The notes beneath the pieces are model-generated. The model had not been told where the DNA came from. It saw nothing but the letters and a program-made list of their open reading frames with translations, and did no database searches. Positions 26,730-39,224 of a DNA stretch of 64,000 nt are shown piece after piece. The stretch is taken from the NCBI RefSeq assembly GCF_040581485.1, contig NC_090131.1, forward strand, positions 23,510,532-23,574,531, read 5' to 3'. This DNA is from Linepithema humile. Its lineage: Eukaryota > Arthropoda > Insecta > Hymenoptera > Formicidae. Numbering within the stretch: the first letter of the stretch is position 1; each line of letters starts with the position of its first letter. The translations under genes and the position numbers were made by a program.

Positions 26730-29245
26730 ATGAAGATAATATTGCTGGCCACAACCCTGCTATCAATAGCAATGTCTGAAAATATTCTGGTAACTAAAAT
26801 ATTGTTTATAACTATTTAAAATTATATGTTGCAATTATTTCACCAAAAATTGTTCCAAAGAATCGCATTGATTTCAATGAAAATTAATCGGAAAAAAAAA
26901 TTTTCAAAGCTTTGCTGCAAGCTAGTATAATGCTATATTTTTGCGCATATTTAAAATGAATAAAGATTGCAATATCTACAAATTGCTTTTATACTTCAAG
27001 ATGGGAAATCATCTAAAACCAAAAACGCTATGGATTCGTGACAAGCAATTTTGGAATAAGAAAATAAAGCGATTGTTACACGGCGATGCTCCTTCCGAAA
27101 TAGAAGATCTCGTGAATTACGACGATGACAGACAACTGCCTCGAATTTCGGATGCGCGGTTCATTAGCGAAACAAACAAAGTTCCCATAGCGGTTGTCAG
27201 GTAATAAAATAAGCACAATATTATTTAAAATGACATCTATTTTGTCCAAAATCTATTTTGATCAAAATTGTAATTATTTGCGTGTTATTAAAAAATTAGA
27301 GATATTAGAAACTCGCATAGTATATCAATGTTAAACATTAAAATACTGGAAATTTTTGCTAAAAAAATAAACGACTGAAAATTAATGAAAAAAAATACTA
27401 GTATAGTTGAAAAATTATGTGTATGATAAAATACTGAAGTAAATTAAATAAAAAATAAAATTTGATTCCAGACGGTCTAACATGGCACGGTATTCACAAG
27501 TCGACCTATCTTCCGATAAGCCAAAAGTCGAAAACGCCAAACCGACGATCCTGATCTCCATCGGCATACAAGAGAGAAAGAAAACAAGTGAGGATTTACA
27601 AGACGATTGCTCGAAAACTGCAAAGAAAAACTATCGCAAGTATAATCAACACCGGCAGATTCAAGAACCGTTTTACGTCGAAGAGCCAAGGTGGATTGAG
27701 ATCGATCCCGAATACAAGGACTCGTCGCGACATCTAAATGGCGATCCTTATATACTAACGAGAGGAAAAAAAATTTTTAGAATTGAGGATTCGGAAGAAG
27801 GAGACAAGACTATCGAGGATTACGAGTTCATTGATTATCCGAGCAAAATGGCATCGATGAAAAACAGAGTCAGAAGATCTGTCGAGATAAATAAAAATTA
27901 TCAGGATAGCACAGTTAAAGAAAACAATGACGAAAAAGAAATAAACCATCACAATTTTCTCCGAGATATTAATAAAGATACAAACAATATCGATACGATT
28001 AAAACAAAGAATCGAGATAAGAAGTTTTCCAGGATCGACAAAAAATCTGAGGATAGAAAAACTAATAAGAAAAAGGACGTAAGTGTTCCTCATAATGTCT
28101 CCATTAAAAAATATAAAAAGGATAAGCTGAAGGATTTAGCAAAACAACCACCGCGCAAGTTTACAAAAAAGAATCAAATCTCGGATGATGTAATAGTTAC
28201 AAACTTTGTTGACCAAGATCAGAAGATACAGCGTGAAAATGATCCTAATAATATTGTAAATCACAATAGCACAGCTAATGAAAGTGAGAGATTTAATAAC
28301 AAAAGTCATTTTGCTAGTGGCACAAATAAAAGAAATAAAAGATCGGCATTATTAAAGAATAGAAAATTCTCCGAAGACCCTAAAAGATATAAAACTTATG
28401 AAATCGATTGGGTGGACGTGAGCTCCAAGAAAAGTGCCGAAAAGAATGGAACAGATGTGTTTGAGCAAAATAAAGTTTATATCGACAAGCTAGACGATTT
28501 AAGCACATACGACGATCCTTTTATTTTATCTCGCGGAAAAGATTTGCTCGACAGCGGGAGAAACAGCTCAAATAAAAATGACGCAAACCACAAATTCATC
28601 GAAAAATTATGGAAAATTAAGTATTATGCGCATCGGAAAAAATTGGAAAACGAAGAGGAAGCAAGAAACGAAATGAATAAATTAGAAGCCGACAACGATG
28701 ACACAGGAACAACGGATTCGCAGTTAACAGACAAGTTCGATTCGAAAACCTTCGGAATAAAGAATTATCCAAACAATCGGGAAAAGCGTAATGCTTGCGA
28801 AACTTGCAAGATGGGTTCGCAGTTTCAAGAAGAGCTGTGGTGGAAGAATATTGAGAAGAATATTCAAGATTCGTCTTTCGAGCGAAGGGACAAGCATGGC
28901 GACATTCTAGAAGGTCTACGACTCACCGAGCCTTACATCATTTCCCGAGGTAAAAAAGCTTTGCACGAATTCAAAGACAGTTTCTTCCGAATGCTGAAGC
29001 GAAACAAGAACGATGCAAATCACGCTAAAATGAAGTCTCTTTTAAACATGATATTAACGGAAAAATATAATAATGATAATTACGATACTAATGTGGCCGA
29101 ATTGTCAAACGACAAGATATCACCGAGGGATCGACGTGGAGAGCTCGATGAAATTTTAGCGCCATACGACCCGTACTACGTAGCCAGAGGAAAACGAGCC
29201 AACTTGAATAACTTTCTGACCAAGGCGCGACTGCTGCGAAATTAG
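26730..29245 (+). CDS. Natalisin-like neuropeptide precursor
   Basis: Exons 26730-26789, 27001-27200 and 27472-29245 join in phase to 677 residues. Exon 1 is a signal peptide (MKIILLATTLLSIAMS). Exon 2 ends at a dibasic RR completed by exon 3. The prohormone has four paracopies ending in aromatic-x-x-x-Arg-Gly, the natalisin signature FxxxR-amide or its tyrosine variant: DPYILTR-GKK (about 178-184), DPFILSR-GKD (435-441), EPYIISR-GKK (573-579) and DPYYVAR-GKR (653-659). Gly is the amide donor; three sites have dibasic cleavage and the second has only Lys-Asp. A spacer motif NKNDANH follows copies two and three. Natalisin is secreted and acts through a tachykinin-like G-protein-coupled receptor in insect mating and fecundity. 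The length is large for four copies, most of it Lys/Asp/Asn-rich spacer. Identification rests on motif and the neighbouring tachykinin gene. Confidence 0.75.
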
Positions 29246-29425
29246 AAGTTCGAAACAGATGCGAAACAATAGGCCTTAGGAGACGCGTCGTGCGATAGAT
29301 ACGATTTCTGGCTGCATAACGCTACAATAAGAGAAGCAAGACACCGTACATTGGAAATATCTTCCATCATAGTTCCACCCGCTTTGATTGTAACGCAAAC
29401 ACGGCAATTCGCGCATCATTTTTCA

Positions 29426-29431
29426 AATAAA
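29426..29431 (+). terminator. Candidate natalisin poly(A) signal
   Basis: AATAAA lies 181 bases after the natalisin stop codon, the first such signal downstream of it, in AT-rich DNA. Confidence 0.5.
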
Positions 29432-32059
29432 ATATGTATATTACAACGTATAATGAATTATAAGATAAATTTTTTGAAAAGGAAAATAAACTTATTAAAA
29501 AATTAGTTAAGCGAGCTTGCAGACACGACTTCATTTATAAATGCGCAATTTGAAAAATAGACATAAGATTTAGAAAAATTTCTGTATATGTAAATGATAT
29601 CTATATTCAGATAATTTAATCGAATTGAAATGTAGTGTCTGTTATACATGTTGCATGTTGCCAAATTCAATAGATAAACTAATACCATGTAATACGAAGG
29701 AAAGAATGATTTTTTATTATAATATATTAAAGGATTGGCAATAAATATTAAAATGTTAAAGGTTGACTAATATGTAGTTATAACAAATTTGTTTCATACA
29801 TATAAGAGCAAGTGTGTTAAACAGTAAAGAAACTTTGGTAATATCTTGTTCCATTTCTTATTTTATTCTTGTAATTAATATAAAGTATTGTTTTTTTATT
29901 TGCACAAATAAATCAGAGAATTGACAAAAAATGTATCTCGAATATAGCACTAATTATAAATATATAAACACATGAAAGTGTAAAACTACAAAATATTTTA
30001 TGGCACATGCTTGTATATGTATTATCAAACACTAATTGCTCGCATATTAATGCTAATTAATTTAACGTATTTTCTTTATTTTACGTTTTTCCGTTAAAAA
30101 TATAAAATATAACCTATAAAAACATAGTTGCTGGAAAAACACCTCGCCGGTTCACACGTCATATAGATTACTTTACGTTCAAATGTATTGTCGTGACGAT
30201 ATTCATTTACAAAAATTATGTAAAACAAAAATAGTTACCTGATAAACATCTGCATTTACAAAAATTGTACTGATACTGATTGACACTTGCATACAGCTGA
30301 CACACCTCAGGTTAGACTAGGATTGTGACAATCCGTAAAGTCGATAATGATGGAACTAAGCTGATCTTTAATTGGTAAAATTGGAAACTACATTGCTCAT
30401 GTCTACTTTATATTCAATCGCATTACTTATATTTATAAAAAATAAACAATTAAAAAGAAAGATAAATTAAAAAAGACTTGCAGAAAAATATAATTCAAAT
30501 TATGCAATTTTAAAAACTATATTCAAAATAAGTAAAAAAACAAAAATTGTTCAAATAATTAAACAATTATAATTAATTGCTTTTATTGATATGTATTTCA
30601 TCAATTGTACATATATAGACATGTATTGAATTTATATAATAATACATCGAGGCACAACAAATTTTTTAATTACACATATTTATAGAATATCTTTTCTCTA
30701 TGTGATTTTTTTTTAATGTAAATCATTTAGTTATAGTTTAATAGGTTTTATTTATTTCTTATACATTATTCGAAAATATGTTTTCACGCAAGAAATACGT
30801 TGAACATACATTTACAATATGAAATATTACAAATTACAAGATCATTAAAAAGCATTTTAGAAGGAGAATAATTAAAAATATAAATATTATCATAAAGAGA
30901 TTAGTCTGCAAACGGATCAAGAAATCCCTTGTACATCGATTTTTCTATTCCCCCACAAACGCTTTCAATCATTTACAATTACCGCAATTTTAACTTGTTA
31001 TACTCAAATCTTACTCTTAAATGTAGATTGATGTATTAACGTTTTGATTATATATCGATGCTTTGTGCTATCTTTTTAACTAATATAATTATTTATTAGC
31101 AAATATATTTACACGTAAATAAATATAAACGGGTATTTATAATGTTTGGAAAATATGCAGTTACAAAATATATATCATTTATGACAGCCATTTATTGATT
31201 ATTGTTTATACTAATTACAATCAGGATTTGCAATATTCTCATTGTAGTTTTTCTAGATTTCGTAAGTTTTCTCACTCAATTTACGACGGATCCAAAAAAA
31301 TTTACAGTGTACCGAATAAAATTTACGCTCCCCAAACTGATTTTACACATCTAATCATATTGAACCTTCGCATTTCTACGCCTATAAAATAATCAAAGAA
31401 AGGACATGAATAAAACATTGTGGGCTATAGAAACATTAGAGCCTCAAGCAATTTATTATTTTATAACAAGGTATGCAACATAGATACATGGCAACATAAA
31501 TCCCACACACTGCGTGATTGAAATTAGTGAATTACAGTTTTTTGACAGGAATTTATCACGTGCGGTAGATCACTGTTATATCATCGTTAAGATAAAAAAG
31601 AATATATATAAATCAATCAATCAATCAAGCAAAATGTTGTTCATCAAAATCGCGACAGAATCTAAATACATTCTAATTATCAGCAGGATCTCAATAATTA
31701 AAGGTCATCTCGTTGGATGCAACCAATGGCCACAAAAATGGTCACCTTCCAACGTGATTGATAAATTTACATCTCAGGAGGCAAGAATCAAAGAATCCGG
31801 ATGATGACTGAAAACATAATTGTATCTACAATAACATTATCGATTAACATCCAGAGAAAAATATAATTCCTATCTATGTCACGATATGCTAGATATTTAT
31901 ACACTATTCAATCTTAGCTTACACACCACCTGTTTCCCGTGTACATTTTATTTCTCGGAATCGAGGACGTGAAATTACTTTTCGTAATTGCGCCGATGCG
32001 TAATATGCGTTTGTAAATTGAAATGAAAAAAATTCTGCTCTATGCACGGGACAAATTAA

Positions 32060-32402
32060 TACAGGGTGTTCCATAAAAGATTATTAGTAGAAATGCATTT
32101 TTTGTGAACTTCGAATTCCTTTGAATATTTTAAATACGTAATTATTGTTTGAAATTAGGCATTTTTATGAATCAATTTAATTGTGCATATGTGTAAAATC
32201 TTATTTTTATATTAATTTAAAACTATTGACATTTTAGAAATTTTAATTTGACATTTAATTGCTGATATAGATCCAATGTTGAGAATTCAAAGTTCGTGAT
32301 CGATTATGATCTTTGTTAAAATTATTATTAAAAGATAATCTTGAAATTTGTTTAAGAATATATCACTACTACTAATTGCTACTTTTGATAATACACCCTG
32401 TA
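32060..32402. mobile_element. Short non-autonomous Tc1/mariner-type element (MITE)
   Basis: The ends are TA-CAGGGTGT and ACACCCTG-TA: 8-bp perfect terminal inverted repeats flanked by a TA dinucleotide, the target duplication typical of Tc1/mariner elements. Looser inverted similarity continues inward (ATTAGTAG on the left, CTACTAAT near the right end). The 340-bp interior is AT-rich without an open frame, so it would depend on a transposase supplied from elsewhere. Confidence 0.65.
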
Positions 32403-34524
32403 CGAATTAATACTGATATAGGCATTTTGAAAGACTTTACTGACATGTACATACAATCATAGACAGCAGAAGAGATATATCTTCGTCTTAATCAATCTAT
32501 AAATAATTACACCATGAATATGTCGCTTGCAATGAAAGCAGATCACAAGATACAAATCGTAGACGTGTGACTGTAAACAACATTTCTGATGGCTACATCA
32601 AATTATATAAAAAGAGACACTTATGTTTCTATTGTTTTTTTGCGAAATTAATGCACATACTCTTTAATTAAGCTCACATAAATTTCAATAGTGTTATCGA
32701 TTTGGGTAGAATTCTGATTGACGTAACAGGGTCATACATGTTCAGCGTGAACAACGCATTGTCAGTTATACGAGATCCGCGCCAATCTTAAGCAATATAT
32801 TTGTCTCCATGTTGAAATATTCAGAAAATGTTTTGAAAACAAATTAGAACGGAATATTAAGTAATAGTATTCACAAACATATTCTAATTTAATTAAACAT
32901 AAATCTGATTTTCTCTGCATGCAGAAGTTATTCATGGAAACCGCAAGAAGAGTTCTGCTTTAGAACTGTTCTATATGCATGTCTTTGTTCATTGTGTACA
33001 TTCTGAGTTTACGCCTCCGCTTGTGATTGCATCTACGACTTGCAGTTTGCGGCTTGCATCCATTGCACACGATCCTGAATTTTGCGCTAGCGGCAAAATA
33101 TATGTAATGACATACATATGACAAACTATGCACATTGAAGAGAAATATTGGCCAACGATATATGTAAAATATAATTATGAAGCTCCAATTGACAGATTAT
33201 TGAATTAAATAATTGAATTATAATAAATTAATAAATGAACAACAATCGCTCGCATCTATCACTGTAACTGACAGACACGTTTTCTTCTTCGCTTTTTAGA
33301 TTTTTAGCTATATCGGTTTAATTATTTGGAGAAGATGTGTTTTTCGTAACAGTTATCGTTTCTAAGGGCTGTTGCATTATTGTGAATCTGAAACATAAAG
33401 CAGGAAATGACATTTATGATCCTTTCGAAATGTTTGGGAAAAAGACGTCATATTCGGAGTTCAGTTGTGTTTAGTGTATAATTAGACAGCACTTTTGAAC
33501 ACATAAATCTTATCTTGAAATTAATTCTTATTGTCAATGCCATAGAATATATTTATTAAATTTACTGAGAAAAAATTAATCATATTTAATTCATATTTAT
33601 TTTAAAATAAAATAAAATTAGTTGAAATGAAAATTTAAAAAAATATAGCTATTATGAATTTATTTAGCTATCTGAGATATTACAGGAAATTAATTTCCAA
33701 TTCAAAATACGTAAAGCATTTACGCAATTTAGAGATTTAATTAACTAATTATAATATATTGTAAATAATGAATTAATTACAATTTATTGTAAATTGTAAA
33801 TAATGAATTAATTAATTCATACTTAATTTTACTCATAATTAATTTATAAATTTTGTATAGATATATAAGATTTCATAACTAGACGAAATGTCATCTTAAT
33901 ATTAATGATAAATAAAATTTGTAAATCATGAGTACACAATGATGAGCAACTTTTCGACGACAATGTGCCGCGAAAGTTTTAAAGCGAACCTTTGCGTTGC
34001 TATTGTTTCACAGTTGCCAGGTAGATAATCCACAGCTTTGTTTTAAATGTCACTTGGCACCCATATCGCAAGGAAAAAAAAATATTTTCACAACATCACT
34101 AGTGCGGAATAATTCGTAAACGGACGATCATAAGTGCTAATCACAGAATGTAGGAGAATTGAAGAAGCATAAATAAACTTTATCAGCAGGCGTAAGGCGT
34201 ATATATCGATGAATATTACAGAACACTGAGTGCACTTAAACGCCTGACGTGTTACATGCAAGATAAAGATAAGAAATATAGGACAGCACATAATGTTCGG
34301 CCTACCAAGAACAATATATCGCACATGTATATCGTGTATGTACATATTTCGATATTATAAAAAATATCTTGAAAAAGATATTTTTGAAAAAGAGTTCAGT
34401 TACTTTCTCTCTTTCCCGCTATCGCTAATTAAGCCGTTTCACACGCAGTAGAGAAGCATAGTTATTCAGCCATTAGATACGAAGGATAGACGAAGCATCG
34501 AAAAAAGTACGATGTGAGAGTGTT

Positions 34525-36933
34525 TCATATCAACTGGCTGTGCCAATTACCTAATGCTGCCGGCGAGTCGCCATCCACGCCGATCCTTTCGGTGTTATCA
34601 AACATGCTTATGAACGGGCTGTCGTCCTCGTACGGGGCTGTCGCCCACTTTTTGCCTCTCACCCCCACAAACATCCCCCGTAACTCCCATCGTGGATTTT
34701 TCTTACCGCGCATCTCAAAATATCGGAAGGGCGATCGCTTTTCGACCTGGCACGAGGCTAGAGCGTTTCTTCTATCGCCCGCTCCTGCTCGGGGGAAATA
34801 GAACGTGGGCCAGTGTGACCATATCGAACTCAGTATCGCGCGGACGGTAGGCAAAAGAAGAAAACAAAAATTGCCCGTCACATTTCACTATACAAAGTTT
34901 ATTCGGCGAAACACGTGAACAATAAGATAAATATTTGAGAAAGCCTTCGTTCTCTGCGTCCTTTGCATTGGAGATGGACTCGATCGATTCGACTCGTCTG
35001 TCTAGTCGTATACGAGAGGTATTCGAAAAGCGCCGGGTTATTTCACAAAATATTCTCGAGTGCGCGATAAAAACGAAAGAAAACATTTCTCAGTCGTAAC
35101 ATAGTTAATTAAATAAGATGGAAGATTTAACCGATTTGTTTTCTTCAGCAATTTCCATCATAAAATTTATGTATGCAAATATTTTTCAATTAGTTATCGA
35201 GTAATTAACGTTTCCAGCTTTTTAAAAACCTCTCGTGTAAAAAGAAAAATTTCTGATAAGCTTTCTTTTTCAATAATTTTTATGTAATAATTTATATAAA
35301 AGTAATTTGATTTTACATTGTAGATAAATATTTGAGATAAATGGTTTAACCAGTAATTCTTTTACAAGTTATCGACGATCACAAAGCTTTTAAAATTATT
35401 TGACAAGCAATTCAGAAGTTTCTCTTCTTCTTAATAATTGAACCGTATGTAAATAAGATTGATTACCTTGATATCCGTTTGATGATCGAATTCCAAAGTT
35501 TGCCTCAGATCCAAATCGCTCTCCCGTGTTCCTTTTCCCTCTCATGCCTTGAAAACCCATTGGTGCCCTTTTGTCCGAATCTTTCTTGCCTCTCATTCCC
35601 TGAAAACCCATTGGTGCTCTCTTGTCAAAATCCAGAGGGTCTGCATAGTAATCTATGTAATTTTCAAAGCCGTCCTTTTTACCTCTCATGCCCTAAAAAA
35701 ATTAGTAAGTAAAAGATAAGATTATTAAATAGAGGTAAAAGATTATTAAATCAATTCAACTTGTTAAATAATTAATTACACAAGCGAAATTATTTTTTGG
35801 CATAGGTGGTCAATTGCGGGTACACCTATTCCATTATTTATTTCTTTGTTTATTTTTTCATATGCTCAATAACATGCTAATTTACACATTTTTATCTTTC
35901 TTCAGAAATCTGTTGGATTTGCCAAAACTAATTGAACGTACTTGAAAACCCATAATGGCTCGTTTTTCGAGTTCCTCTATCTCGTCGTATAGCGTCTTTT
36001 TGCCTCTCATTCCCTGAAATCCCATGGGAGCTCTTTTTTCCCATTCTGCCGGGAACTCTTGTTTCTTTCCGCGCATACCTTGGAAACCCATCGCGAGAAG
36101 TCTCTTTTCGTAACTTTGCGGATCAAAAATGTAACCTTTTGTCCCCCTCATATTCTGAAAGCCGATCGCAGCCCTCTTTTCCATTTCGCTCAATACCTAT
36201 TTGTATATTTTAACAGATTTTATTTAAACAAGACGGATAAAGCGTTATATTTTAATTAAATAAAAAATTGCCGATTGAAAAAAGATTATTTAAAATACTT
36301 AAACGATCGAAAATATAAATTGGGAAATACAAATAAAATACGATTAAAGTGTGAAATTTATGAATATAAATTATTTTAGCATTCTAAACTTTTTATTAAA
36401 AGAATTCAATCAACATCAAAGAATCGAATTTACCTCCTCCAGTGATTTCTTTCCCCTCATTCCTTGAAATCCCATAGGTGCTCGTTTTTCGTAATCGTCA
36501 TGAAAATAGGAATCTTCGAAATCAGGTATAAAGTAATCCTTCTTCCCTCTCATGCCTTGAAAACCCATTGGCGCCCGTTTGTCAAACTCGTCCTGCAGAG
36601 GATTGTCCTCAATGTCCGGCATATCTAAAGTCTTTTTACCGCGCATACCCTACGCAATAATTAAAATTTTTCGTAAATAATTCATGGAAAAATGTGAGAC
36701 TCTTGCCTTTCACTTTTTCTACGATAAAGAGAATACTTTACCTGGAAACCCAGTAAAGCTCTTTTGGACAGTTCGCTATCTTCCGAAGATGTGGGAACGA
36801 GATCCTTTTTCCCGCGCATCCCTTGGAATCCCATTGGCGCTCGTTTAGCGGACGCGGCATCGCTGGAGGACGATTCTTCGGCAAACGACGAATTAATCCA
36901 GACCGCCAGAAAAAGTACCGAGCAGAAAAGCAT
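34525..36933 (-). CDS. Tk: Tachykinin-related peptide precursor
   Basis: Five minus-strand exons, 36933-36742, 36649-36434, 36196-35942, 35692-35467 and 34784-34525, join in phase to 382 residues. Residues 1-18 are a signal peptide (MLFCSVLFLAVWINSSFA). Twelve amidated copies are predicted. Ten are of the GFQGMR type, including APMGFQGMR at residues 32, 90, 121, 192, 247 and 264, and variants ALLGFQGMR (59), AAIGFQNMR (145), LLAMGFQGMR (169) and AIMGFQGMR (216). Two C-terminal ones are SPFRYFEMR (314) and NPRWELRGMFVGVR (326). Nearly all are framed by KR and GKK/GKR. These match the FxGxR-amide tachykinin-related peptides known from honeybee and ants, which act on tachykinin receptors in brain and gut. 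Copy five ends G-T-K, not a dibasic site. Met1 is chosen because a signal peptide follows directly and an acceptor (TTTCAG) lies one base before the ATG. Confidence 0.95.
34785..35466 (-). other. Last intron of the tachykinin gene
   Basis: 682-bp phase-1 intron with donor CAAG|GTAATC and acceptor GAGCAG after a pyrimidine run on the minus strand. Reading through the donor instead would give the short ending ...SELLVK at 35396, so retention would yield a truncated prohormone lacking the last two peptides. Two other acceptors (after CTCTAG or TGCCAG) lie just downstream; only the first also keeps phase. Confidence 0.6.
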
Positions 36934-37489
36934 TCTGAAACGTAACGTAGAAAAACAATCAGCATATCTAAAAAAAATATTTGTCTCGTTGAAGCTCTCT
37001 TTCTTTGGCATTTCTACTTCGAGAAGCGCAACTCAAACGCGCACGTCTTCCAAGCTTCCGTATGCAGTACGTGCTCAAGTTATCGTTCCACCGTTCTCAT
37101 TGTTGCATCCCGGCATGTATGTAGGTACACGAAAGACAAGATACATGCCGAAGTAATTTATCGAGGCAAGTAACCACATTTGATTGTTCATTAGCAACCT
37201 AGCCAAGACTAACAATCAGTCGGATACAGCTGTCAGATGCTCAAGTGACATTCAATCAAATCAAACTCAATCCAATCCAATTTCAATCACATGATTGTTA
37301 AAGCCTTAAATGCGACAAGAAACGCGAACAGGTTCATTGCATTTGAAGCAATAAATTCTAGTAGGCTCTAAATGAAAGATCGAAATTCTTAATAAAAAAC
37401 CTAATAAGGCATAAAAATTGTATAAGGCGTGATTGCACATCCACTGGCGTCAGTGCACATTCAATTCATTAAACACAAAATTATAAAGT

Positions 37490-37592
37490 GAATCAATTAA
37501 TACGAAATGTTTCGATCTGTATTAAATCCTCTTCAACATCATTTCCACTGAAGAGCACCCAATGTGGATCGAACATTTCGTATTAATTGATC
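37490..37592. repeat. Long imperfect hairpin (inverted repeat, arms about 27 bp)
   Basis: The left arm (37490-37517) reads GAATCAATTAATACGAAATG then TTTCGATC. The right arm (37567-37592) is its reverse complement with one base fewer. A nested stem lies inside: CCTCTTCA pairs with TGAAGAG. The whole could fold into a hairpin of about 100 nt. There is no open frame and no clear target duplication. Confidence 0.6.
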
Positions 37593-37765
37593 CAATGGAA
37601 TTCTCTACTTAATAAATTAAATGCGCATTGATATAATAACCGCCCTTTTAATTAATCGTTTATTAAAAATTTTGAGAATATGTAATGACGGTAACAATTT
37701 TACTTATTAAGTATGTAAAAACGATTTCATAAAAAGAAATTATTTCTAAGCTGTTAAAAGAGAAA

Positions 37766-37815
37766 AACTATAAACTATAAACTATAAGCTATAAACTATA
37801 AACTATAAACTATAA
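37766..37815 (+). repeat. AACTATA heptamer tandem array
   Basis: About seven head-to-tail copies of AACTATA, one changed to AGCTATA, in non-coding DNA. This is a minisatellite-like array that may be length-polymorphic. Confidence 0.8.
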
Positions 37816-39224
37816 GAAACAAGTAATAAAAATCCTTTTTTCTTCGCATTGATCAATTGTGATTTCTGCGTACATACAAATAAAAATTTTTCGCTGCATA
37901 AGAAAAACATAAGAAAGCTTAAAACACCCTCTTCATATAAAATATTACGTTATGCGGAGAAAAATGTACAGTAGACGAAAATATTGCGGAGAGATAATAT
38001 TCGCGCAAGATAGAACGTGCAAAATAAAAGCGGATACTGAAGATTTAGGAAGCGGCGAAAACGCTTTCGCAAAGAAAACCTGCGTGTTGCATAAAAGAAG
38101 CATCTTAAAGGATGCATAGGGAGCAACGTTAAAAGGAATGTTGAATCGAAACTTGCGAGATAGTGTCTATTAATTCGAAAAGAAATGCACGCCTTTTGAA
38201 GATAATTGAATACTTAAGTTTATGAATTGAAAGCACTCGGCGCCGATGCCGAACGTAAATACAACGAATGGAGCGGCGCTCGTGTAATTTTCTCTTCTTA
38301 CCGTGCCTCTCAACAGATTATTCAATTTTACACCGGTGTAAAAGTGCCGCTACTCTTCAAAGCGGAGATCGATTAAACAATGTATTAACTGCGACGATTT
38401 TTAAAGACAATAAAAAATAGAAGAGACAACAAGAGAAATATTATAAAAGCCACAGCGCGGATGTAAAAGCGCAAAATAAACGCTTCTTTATTATCAGAAG
38501 ATATAAAGTAATTAAACGTTTCGGCTCAATTTCGAGTCGTTTTCGGTCTTATAAAATTGTAATCGGCAAGGAGTTTTGGAAAAGAAATCTTAGTTCGCGT
38601 GGACTATCTCTGCTAATCTATTAACATATCTGCGCGGATTGCCGAGAACTTCGAAGAGATAATTCACGTAGACTTGAAGTTTCCTGTCATTTCTAAACTC
38701 TCGGCAACTGGTCAATCTGCACGGATTTGGCAATAGATTATCGCAGATAGTCCGCGTGGATTAGAATTTCTCCATTATAATTAGCGAATGGAAGGCTCGC
38801 CTTTCTCAAAGCATTCACTCCAAAGTGCCACAGCGAGAACAAAGAATATCAATAAGCGGCCACCGAGAAAATGGAAAAGAAAAAAAATAGAAAATTCCAA
38901 TTATTTTAATCGAGGACGGGTTTTAAATTCTTATATTAAAATGCTTGCGCAGGCTTATTGACATTTTTCTCCGAGAACGAGCGGAAACATTAATATATAT
39001 CAATCGATTGTTTGTCGCTATTAAATCTTATAGCACAATAATATGTGCTTTTCTTTGACTGAATTGTATGCAAATTGTGCCACATACACAATAGAACTCT
39101 ATTTGCTTTCGCAGTGCAGTAGAATAATTCTCCTTTATACGCATATAATAAAAACATTACTGCTTTGCGGTTATTGCCACTATCCTTTAAATCGGAAATG
39201 TAATAATCCATAATATTCTCAAGT

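Larger units (their letters stand above)
29246..34524. other. Intergenic DNA between convergent natalisin and tachykinin genes
   Basis: Strongly AT-rich with no supportable exon. It contains a small MITE at 32060-32402 (listed separately). The open frames at 31195-31392, 31514-31804 and 34088-34345 lack homology and splice signals. Both flanking genes point into this interval, so it must also contain their 3' UTRs. Confidence 0.6.

Noticed and set aside
34514..34801. 95-codon plus-strand frame
   Set aside because: Exactly opposite the last tachykinin exon, whose peptides are unmistakable.
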